Below, in pieces: positions 18,366-24,594 of a stretch of 24,594 nt of DNA. The notes under the pieces are model-generated. The model saw only the letters and a list, made by a program, of their open reading frames with translations. It was not told the origin of the DNA and made no database searches. This DNA is from Branchiostoma floridae (lineage: Eukaryota > Chordata > Leptocardii > Amphioxiformes > Branchiostomatidae). The stretch is taken from assembly GCF_000003815.2 (NCBI RefSeq), contig NC_049980.1, positions 33,544,606 to 33,569,199 on the forward strand. The letters run 5' to 3'. Each line of letters opens with the position of its first letter. Within the stretch, counting starts at the first letter, position 1. The translations under genes were made by a program, and so were the position numbers.

Positions 18366-18472
18366 AGGCCTCGTGATGTTGTTTTCATTTATGGATATAT
18401 ATGTCTTCTTCTCGTGAACAGTTCTATATGATAGGTTTAGATAACTGGCTTAGTTGTAAACGGACAGGGATA

Positions 18473-18559
18473 GCCTGGGTACCATCTGATTTCTACAGGA
18501 GCTCCTTGCACTCGCTGTTTAGGGCAGTGAGTGCAAGGAGCCCCGGATGGTACACGGGC
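18473..18559. mobile_element. Short foldback (MITE-like) element
   Basis: The arms gctccttgcactcgctg (18501-18517) and cagtgagtgcaaggagc (18525-18541) are inverted with one mismatch. An outer pair, gcctgggtaccatc and gatggtacacgggc, is also inverted and imperfect. The whole is about 87 bp, non-coding, within intron 3 of the MYND gene. Confidence 0.7.
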
Positions 18560-18874
18560 TTAGGACAGGAACACAGTCATAACGGAATTTCTGACTTAGA
18601 ATTTGACATAACAATCTTAAAGCTCCAATTCATTGAATCAGCAAGGTCGGTGTTCTCCGATTGTGCGTTCGCGAATCGTCTGTTGTAGCAACGTTTTTTT
18701 TCTTAACATCGAATGATAGATTCTTGAAAGAATTTTCCTTCGTTTAAATATCCAAAATGGTTTATATTGGTTTGTCGCAATCAAATCAAATTTACAATCA
18801 AACATTAGGGACATATGCCTTCTTCTCGTAAACCGACATGTTTAAGGCTGAATGTCAACATCTGTACCCTTTAG

Positions 18875-18992
18875 ATGCGGATTTGCCCCGTACTGCAGCG
18901 ACCACTGCCTGCAGAATGACTCGCCTCGCCACACTGAGAACTGTTTTACCAGAGATGACCTCCTGGCGGCAGCTCAACAACACAAGGACTAG
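18875..18992 (+). CDS. MYND-finger protein, last exon (second half of zinc finger)
   Basis: 118-bp terminal exon, acceptor ACCCTTTAG, encoding CGFAPYCSDHCLQNDSPRHT, ENCFTRDDLLAAAQQHKD and a TAG stop at 18990-18992. Joined to exon 3 it completes the MYND pattern: C465-x2-C468-x4-YC474-x3-C478-x7-H486-x3-C490. MYND fingers bind proline-rich peptides in partner proteins; here the finger is at the extreme C-terminus. The protein's partner and role are unknown. Candidate AATAAA for the transcript is at 19558-19563. Confidence 0.88.
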
Positions 18993-19557
18993 AACTGTTC
19001 TCTCGTACGGAACACGGGATATTTGCAGATGTACATGTACAGTGGCTGTCACTTGATGTAGCGTTATTTATGTCATACCTGGGCCGCGATAACGTTCGAT
19101 ACAGGTGTTCCGGACCGGGTGATAAAAAGTCGAAAATTCAAATACATGTACCTGATTCGGACGTTGGAATATTGCTGATGTAACAATTTTTGTTCGAGGG
19201 CAACAAATTTTCTCCCGCGGGTCGGATCACCCTCTGGCCTTCGGGCAACCCAACCCGCGGTCGGGATAGGTACCTCGGGTGATACGGAATACACCGTGCT
19301 GTATTCTATAATTATTTCTAATAAGTGTGCGTACCAACTACGTACCAACTACTTAGTTGGTAAAAAAAACAACAGATAGGCATGTTTTTGACGTGTATGA
19401 AAACTTTTTCCAAGACGTATCAATTAGTGGAACTCCGATCCTTGCCACCAAATACATTATGAACATCCATGTACATCTATAAGGTAAGATTTAACATGCA
19501 TGCTTCTATCCATTGTGTATATGAGGATAACAATTTTTCATAATTCAGGGAGGCGCA

Positions 19558-19563
19558 AATAAA
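19558..19563 (+). terminator. Candidate poly(A) signal of the MYND gene
   Basis: AATAAA about 566 bp after the MYND stop codon; the first canonical signal noticed downstream on this strand. Confidence 0.4.
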
Positions 19564-19974
19564 CAGGTAAAATGTAATTATGTCTAACGTCAAATGCGTC
19601 GATCATAAATGCGTAATTACTTTCATTATCTTGGAAGCTAATCTGTGTTGGTAGAAATCATAGTACAATGTTAGACTTTCTTCCAACACAAAGATACTAG
19701 TATTCACTTCCCTAGTAATAGTAGTAATTAATTTTTGCCAAACAGACAACTCATGAGTTTGTATGTTTGCCTTCCTCTAAAGATTTTAGCACGCTGAGAC
19801 TAGTGAAAGCAACTGTTGTGGCGTCCGGTTCCGTAACCCTGAAGCAAAGGATTGTGGGAAGTGAAATAGGTGAATGTATGATGACACCATGCGGTGATCT
19901 GATGTACTGCAGCCCTTTCACTCAAAGACGCTCCCCGAAGCCCTGGGTTAGAATTGACCACCAAGTATGCCTCA

Positions 19975-20006
19975 CCAAGGAGCTTTTACTGATAAAAGCT
20001 CCTTGG
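19975..20006. repeat. Perfect 14-bp inverted repeat (hairpin)
   Basis: ccaaggagctttta and taaaagctccttgg are exact reverse complements with a 4-base loop (ctga). A one-armed relative (ccaaggagctttactaggcc) is at about 18299, suggesting a repeat family. Confidence 0.85.
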
Positions 20007-20080
20007 CCTCACTAACGGATCTTTTTACGGCAGGATACAAAACTTCTGTGGATATTTGTCGTAGTGCCTCTCGCTCCAAA

Positions 20081-20957
20081 AGAGTTTTATTTTTTTTACG
20101 AACTATTTGATAGCCGAATTACCGAGAAGTCCTTTCGCCGCGGATCATTACCGACGCTGTTGAGCAGAGCCCGCATCTTTTCAACCACTTGGCATTCGGA
20201 TTCGATCCGTGTCCTACTTTGAGCTTCTTCTTTCGTTGGAGAGCTGAAGAATTTCACAGTTTGTAGAGGTTTTTTCCCACATCGTTTGGCGTGACATCGA
20301 TCCCCAGGTGTTCTACGGAGATTCAAGACGCTGCTTTGTCCACAATAATTTGCAGGTAGGTGCGAGATGTTGAAAACCATTATTATGTAGGCTCGATAAA
20401 CAAAGCGCTGACCATCCACAAAGGCCAACAAATTATAAGATTTTGATTGATCAACTGTAACGTTACGTAGAGCGGCCCAAAAATGGGGCTGAAGTCTTAC
20501 CAAAACTTCCAGTGTTTTCCGAATCATGCAAATATAACTTATATGTTCACTCGGTGGGACTGCGGGCGATCGTTTGACCATTGTTATTCGAGTATCGCCG
20601 ATTCACGGAAAAATTTTCACAGACAATGTCTACGGGAAAGGGACGCCAATCGGCCTAACAGTCATAATTTCATATAAGCAAAAATATCATGAGAAGTAGG
20701 AACAAGAGGGTTGAAAAAAGGAAGAAACTTGCTTCAAGCTGATTGGATAGACAGTCAGAAAATGTTTCCCCCCAGTCTGTGCTTGTAGAGTAGGAAAATT
20801 GTAACTTTTTGTGCCTACGGTGTAATTTTCACAGGTAGCTTTCACAGAATTTAGCAGTATGCAAATGGTACAAACCATATTATATTCTTTCCAATGACCT
20901 CCCTGGATTGCCTGGACACTGTGTCATTTCCCTCGGTCTATTATGTTAGCGGTGTTC
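20081..20957. other. Gene-free stretch, CpG-richer near 20100-20650
   Basis: The stretch is richer in CG than its surroundings and could hold a promoter or 5' non-coding exon of the zinc-finger gene downstream. A 161-codon minus-strand frame (20581-20096) is followed 5 bp later by an AATAAA on that strand (plus 20086-20091), but the peptide is unrecognisable and has no clear domain, so it is left uncalled. Confidence 0.4.
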
Positions 20958-20959
20958 AC

Positions 20960-21433
20960 GGTTGGACAAGTGAAAGTGCTGTTCGGGCAAGTGCATGACT
21001 TATGTAACAGTGGTGTTCAAGTACTGCCTATCGTCCTTGCCCAAGAGCACTAGTGCTTTTGTGGCGACAGCGATAGCGTAATCTGCCGACCCCGGTTCGA
21101 TCCCGGGTAGGGGGCATGTTGTTTCTTTCTGTTCTACTCGCCCCTCTGGTTGTTTCACTTACACCACTTGCCCGATCGGGCAAGTAAGATTTTCCCATTG
21201 ATTGAGTGCAATTTTGATAATAACTTGTTTCTTTTTACTGTCATGACATCAAGCAATGGTCAACAGAGAATTCCATTGCTGGAAGTGAAAATGCATATAC
21301 TAGGGTACCTATACTAGTATTAGTTGTAACAGTGACATTTGAATTTTGGGCAAGTGAAAAAGTGGTCCGGGCAAGTAAATTATTTATGTCCTTGCCCGAT
21401 AGGACAAGTGAATTGTGGAAAACTTGTCCAACC
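20960..21433. mobile_element. TIR element enclosing a tRNA-like fragment
   Basis: The 12-bp end ggttggacaagt (20960-20971) is repeated exactly inverted at 21422-21433. Inside, 'gggcaagt' motifs and their reverse complements occur repeatedly (near 20985, 21032, 21167, 21350, 21370 and 21391), including a perfect 20-bp palindrome at 21166-21185. The ~474-bp unit has no coding capacity and looks like a non-autonomous DNA element or a nested repeat. Target-site duplication was not identified. Confidence 0.6.
21062..21112 (+). repeat. tRNA-like fragment (SINE head or tRNA pseudogene)
   Basis: A box-A-like TGGCGACAGCGATAG starts at 21062. A perfect box B, GGTTCGATCCC (21094-21104), lies inside a paired T-arm, ccccGGTTCGATCCCggg. 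The spacing suits a pol III promoter. The 3' acceptor strand 'taggggg' has no complementary 5' strand before the D-arm, so this is not an intact tRNA. Confidence 0.6.
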
Positions 21434-21749
21434 CTGGGTCTTCTTGACAGGTCTTTTCAGCATAGGTCCCTCTATACTTTGATTTGAGCCCCTGCACCAG
21501 TTCAATGTGTTTTCTGACTTTTCTGTTGTGTTGTAATAACGGTAAAAAAAATGTTGGATTTATTTCAATAAATGTTGCACTCAAAGTGTAGGAAAAAAAG
21601 GGTATTTCATAATTATAGGGTTTATAATTTCAGGGGGAGGATTCCACCAGAGTGACCAGACCCTCTATAATGCTCGCGCCAGTATCACTGAATATGTTGT
21701 GATTCGAACACAAGTAACAAACATTAAATGTTTTATTTGTTTATTACAG
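21434..21749. other. 5' flank or intron of the zinc-finger gene
   Basis: No exon visible. It ends in a good acceptor (TTTATTTGTTTATTACAG, last base 21749), so it is probably intron preceding the zinc-finger exon. Confidence 0.6.
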
Positions 21750-21771
21750 AAGCGGATTAGGTGGTAATACC

Positions 21772-23202
21772 ATGGCAACAAGCGTCAACAGTCAAAGAAA
21801 GTTTGTCACAGCAAAACCCTTTCAGTGTGAGAAGTGCAGCAAGCAGTTCAGTAAGCTGGGTCATCTGAAGGCTCATGTACGGACTCACACAGGGGAGAAA
21901 CCCTACAAGTGTGAGGACTGCAGCAGGCGGTTCAGTCAGCCGGGTCATCTGACGACTCACATCCGGACTCACACAGGTGAGAAGCCCTACAAGTGTGAGG
22001 AGTGCAGCAGGCAGTTCACTACTAAGAGTAGCCTGAAGTCTCACATACGAACTCACACAGGAGAGAAACCCTACAAGTGTGAGCAGTGCAGCAAGCAGTT
22101 CAGTTGGTCTGGTGAGCTAAAGGCACATATGCGCATTCACACAGGGGAGAAACCCTACAAATGTGAGCAGTGCAGCTGGCAGTTCAGTGAGCTGGGTCAT
22201 CTGAAGACTCATGTACGGACTCACACAGGGGAGAAACCCTACGGGTGTGAGGAGTGCAGCAGGCAATTCACCACTCGGGGTCATCTGAAGACTCACATGT
22301 GTACTCATACAGGTGAGAAACCCTACAAGTGTGAGGACTGCAGCAGGCGGTTCAGTCGGTCGAGTCTACTAAAGACTCACATGCGGACTCACACAGGAGA
22401 AAGACCCTACAGGTGTGAGGAGTGTGGTAGTCAGTTCAGTCAGCTGAGTTCACTTAGGACTCACATGCGCACTCACACTGGAGAGAAACCCTACAGTTGT
22501 GTAGAATGTAGCAAACAATTCGGTCAACTTGGTAATCTAAATGCCCACATGAAGACTCACACAGGAGAGAAACCCTACAGGTGTGAGAAGTGTAGCAGGC
22601 AGTTCAGTGAGCTGGGAAGTCTGAGGACCCACATGCGGACTCACACAGGGGAGAAGGCTTACAGATGCGAGGAGTGCAGCAAACAGTTTGTCACACAAGG
22701 TAATCTGAAGGAACACATGCGGACTCACACAGGAGAGAAGCCCTACATGTGTGAGGAGTGCAGCAGGCAGTTCAGAACATCAGGTCATCTGAAGAAGCAT
22801 ATACGGACTCACACTGGGGAGAAACCCTACGGGTGCAAGGAGTGCAGCCGGCAGTTCAGCCAGCTGGGTCATGTGAAGAAACACATGCGAACTCACACAG
22901 GGGAGAAACCCTACAAGTGTGAGGAGTGCAGCAGAGAGTTTAGTGAGCAGGGTCATTTGAAGAGACATAAGCAGACTCACGGGGGGGTGAAACCCTACAA
23001 GTGTGAGGAGTGCAGCAAGCAGTTCAGTAGACTAGATGGTCTAAAGGAACATATACGGACTCACACAGGGGAGAAGCCCTACAGGTGTGAGGAGTGCAGC
23101 AGGCAGTTCAGAACATCAGGTCATCTGATGAGACATATGAAGACTCACAAAGAACACAGAACCCTGGTAAAGTCAAAAGATCACATGAAAACTGATTTTT
23201 GA
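21772..23202 (+). CDS. C2H2 zinc-finger protein with 16 tandem fingers
   Basis: A 476-residue protein with a short N-terminus (16 residues), sixteen 28-residue C2H2 fingers (residues 17-464) and a 12-residue tail. Fingers follow Y-x-C-x2-C-x3-F-x5-L-x2-H-x3-H with TGEKP linkers, as in DNA-binding factors of the nucleus. Departures are TGERP (after finger 7), TGEKA (after 10) and a broken GGVKP (after 14). Base-contact residues (-1,2,3,6) read KGHA, QGHT, TSSS, WGEA, EGHT, TGHT, RSLT, QSST, QGNA, EGST, TGNE, TGHK, QGHK, EGHR, RDGE and TGHR for fingers 1-16. No KRAB, SCAN, BTB or ZAD domain is in this exon. ATG 21772 has a strong context (accATGG). The frame is open back to the acceptor at 21749, so an upstream coding exon is possible. 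It probably belongs to an expanded poly-zinc-finger family. Confidence 0.95.
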   Translation: MATSVNSQRKFVTAKPFQCEKCSKQFSKLGHLKAHVRTHTGEKPYKCEDCSRRFSQPGHLTTHIRTHTGEKPYKCEECSRQFTTKSSLKSHIRTHTGEKPYKCEQCSKQFSWSGELKAHMRIHTGEKPYKCEQCSWQFSELGHLKTHVRTHTGEKPYGCEECSRQFTTRGHLKTHMCTHTGEKPYKCEDCSRRFSRSSLLKTHMRTHTGERPYRCEECGSQFSQLSSLRTHMRTHTGEKPYSCVECSKQFGQLGNLNAHMKTHTGEKPYRCEKCSRQFSELGSLRTHMRTHTGEKAYRCEECSKQFVTQGNLKEHMRTHTGEKPYMCEECSRQFRTSGHLKKHIRTHTGEKPYGCKECSRQFSQLGHVKKHMRTHTGEKPYKCEECSREFSEQGHLKRHKQTHGGVKPYKCEECSKQFSRLDGLKEHIRTHTGEKPYRCEECSRQFRTSGHLMRHMKTHKEHRTLVKSKDHMKTDF

Positions 23203-23739
23203 CCAACTATAAATATGGGAGAAAAGCAGATCTGATGGTCTACAAAACAATGATGTAGATTCCAAACCTTGCATTATCTAAATTCTAGAATACTGTAGCC
23301 AGTTTCAGTGAGAACAGTTTTTCTAGCTGGCGACAATAGTGACAGCTAAAGTCACAAAAATTAAGGTACCATTAACAATTCAATAATTACATTAACATGG
23401 ATGATTCATATGGCTTTCAACAGTTAGTTGGAAGGCATACATTGTATATACAACATTTTTGTAACTTGTATGTGAACTGTTCTTCTATGCATGATTGAAA
23501 GCTCCCTTATAATTTTTCACCTGCTAATTACCCAGCTGGTCACAATATTGACCTGTCTCACAAATGAATATTAATGAGCTTGCCTTATATGGCCATAAGT
23601 AGAAGCCAATCAGCGCAGTTATACAGAATATGAAGTTACCGGAGTTTTAGGACACAGGTTCGAATCTGCGTAGGATAATAGTGTAGAGTCTGTAGACTGA
23701 TCCAAGTGATCAACTTCCTTATTTTTTTTTACATGTAAC

Positions 23740-23927
23740 GCTAGTTCACCTTTACCCGTGGGGTAACCTATATCCGTTGCATTTAGAAACAGTATTTATG
23801 GGTATCAATTGCAATGTTTTGAACACATCGCCGGTTTGAGACCACGGTCGTTCGACTTCGCAACCCGAAATACCCTAGTTTTAAAAACAACGGATATAGG
23901 TTACCTCATGGATAAAGGTGAACTAGC
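23740..23927. mobile_element. MITE with ~40-bp terminal inverted repeats
   Basis: The left end gctagttcacctttacccgt, then ggggtaacctatatccgttg (23740-23779), is mirrored at 23888-23927, whose reverse complement reads gctagttcacctttatccat, then gaggtaacctatatccgttg. There are 3-4 mismatches in 40 bp. The 188-bp element has no coding capacity, a clear hallmark of a non-autonomous DNA transposon. It sits in the presumed zinc-finger 3'UTR. Superfamily not determined. Confidence 0.9.
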
Positions 23928-24218
23928 TTTATGCAGATCTCTTGGCATGAAGAATTGATGACTGTAACATTGTTTGATAACATGATGAAAGTCTGAAAGT
24001 GCTTTGTGTTATTTTTACCATAACCTATGTACTACTACTAGTAACTATGTGTTCTCTTTTTCTACTCAATAGACTTTCTTGTCTGGGTAAACCTTTTGTA
24101 TTCTAATATATATATTTCTGTTTAGATTGGGGTTTGTAGTCAGAGTTCAGATTTAAAACTAGATGTAGCAAAGTCATATGTGTCAGTCGAGTTCGTATGT
24201 ATGGCTTGGTTTAAAGCG

Positions 24219-24318
24219 TTATCCAAGCTACTAGTATTGTAGATAGTATTATCCTAGCTATTTTTAGATAGTGTTATCCAAGCTATTTTAGATATTTAGA
24301 TCATCCAAGCTATTGTTA
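24219..24318 (+). repeat. Short imperfect tandem repeat
   Basis: 'ttatccaagctatttttagata'-type units (about 23-32 bp) recur about four times with indels. Confidence 0.65.
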
Positions 24319-24375
24319 CAATCTAGTTATTTTTGGTTCACATACTTCAAGTTTTATTTACATGTGTTTGTTGAA

Positions 24376-24381
24376 AATAAA
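24376..24381 (+). terminator. Poly(A) signal AATAAA of the zinc-finger gene
   Basis: Canonical AATAAA with a T/G-rich element just downstream (gcttttgtttgtcttttgt), about 1.17 kb after the zinc-finger stop. Confidence 0.75.
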
Positions 24382-24400
24382 GTTGCTAGTTTGATATGCT

Positions 24401-24594
24401 TTTGTTTGTCTTTTGTATACATCACAAGAGTCAAAGCTACTCATCGGTATCAAAATACAGTCATGTACTGGAAAATCTTACCCTGTCGGTGGAAACGGAG
24501 TGTAGTAAAGAAACGAGATTTCTCAAACATCAATGACAAAGAAACTTACATTGGTGAAACGTGTGTTCAAAAACAAAGTTCTGACAATTCAGAC
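24401..24594. other. Downstream flank, nothing recognised
   Basis: No gene, repeat or signal recognised in the last stretch of the window. Confidence 0.6.

Larger units (their letters stand above)
18210..18874 (+). other. Intron 3 of the MYND gene
   Basis: Phase-2 intron ending CCCTTTAG. It contains a GAGT microsatellite (18344-18365) and the foldback at 18473-18559. A 95-codon frame (18401-18688) crosses the foldback and is not a gene. Confidence 0.8.
18993..20080. other. 3' flank of the MYND gene and intergenic DNA
   Basis: Contains a GC-rich hairpin-prone stretch at 19190-19265 (ccgcgggt ... acccgcgg), a gaatac...gtattc inverted repeat at 19285-19304, and a small perfect hairpin around 19343-19360. 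A strict hairpin lies at 19975-20006, and there is a candidate poly(A) signal at 19558. No gene is supported. Confidence 0.6.
23203..24400 (+). other. 3'UTR of the zinc-finger gene
   Basis: About 1.2 kb without coding potential, ending at the AATAAA at 24376. It contains the MITE-like element at 23740-23927 and short imperfect repeats of '(t)tatccaagctattttagata' near 24219-24318. Confidence 0.65.

Noticed and set aside
20096-20581. Minus-strand 161-codon frame followed by AATAAA
   Set aside because: A nearby poly(A) signal is suggestive, but the peptide is not recognisable and no splice or start evidence supports it.
21062-21112. Intact tRNA gene
   Set aside because: T-arm and boxes are good, but no 5' acceptor strand pairs with 'taggggg', and a normal cloverleaf cannot be drawn.
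21757-22980. Minus-strand frames of 63-99 codons opposite the zinc fingers
   Set aside because: Shadow frames produced by the 84-bp finger periodicity (LPAALLTLVGFLPCVS repeats).
23658-23667. Box-B-like GGTTCGAATC as a tRNA
   Set aside because: No box A or acceptor pairing at the right distance.

Overview
This window looks like genomic DNA of an animal, most likely a cephalochordate (amphioxus, Branchiostoma-like). The evidence is intron-split genes with GT-AG junctions and canonical AATAAA signals, an X11/Mint (APBA) C-terminus very close to the vertebrate one, a large lineage-type TPR gene and a long C2H2 zinc-finger gene, all separated by short repeats of kinds common in amphioxus. The species call is inference from sequence style; no search was run.

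Layout. (1) 1-3240, + strand: the last two coding exons of an APBA/X11/Mint adaptor gene (end of the second PDZ domain and the C-terminal tail), then a 1.9 kb 3'UTR holding a foldback element. (2) 3240-4400: intergenic, with two SINE-like repeats and microsatellites. (3) 4409-11639, - strand: a multi-exon gene for a predicted protein of about 1359 residues. It has LGDV-type helical repeats, a nucleotidyltransferase-like core (GLGS ... SDLE) and twelve 44-residue TPRs. Its last intron carries a 21-copy, 56-bp minisatellite, and the intron before it holds a LINE remnant. Its first coding exon and upstream flank are partly duplicated in tandem (11558-12103). (4) 12100-15390: gene-poor DNA with a CpG-dense patch, a degenerate four-copy ~140-bp tandem repeat, a purine-rich tract and a poly(A) run. 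(5) 15395-18992, + strand: a complete four-exon gene for a 505-residue helical protein ending in a MYND zinc finger, with an RFX X-box-like palindrome about 150 bp upstream. (6) 19000-21749: intergenic or 5' flank with foldback elements, including a TIR element enclosing a tRNA-like fragment. (7) 21750-24400, + strand: an exon encoding a protein with 16 tandem C2H2 fingers, then a 3'UTR with a MITE-like hairpin and a poly(A) signal.

The genes do not form an operon or an obvious pathway. The least ordinary item is the nucleotidyltransferase-TPR gene: a putative enzyme core joined to a homogenised, probably fast-evolving TPR array, with a minisatellite next to its last 3' splice site and a duplicated first exon. 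Exon joins were worked out by hand from reading frame, splice dinucleotides and phase, and need transcript confirmation.
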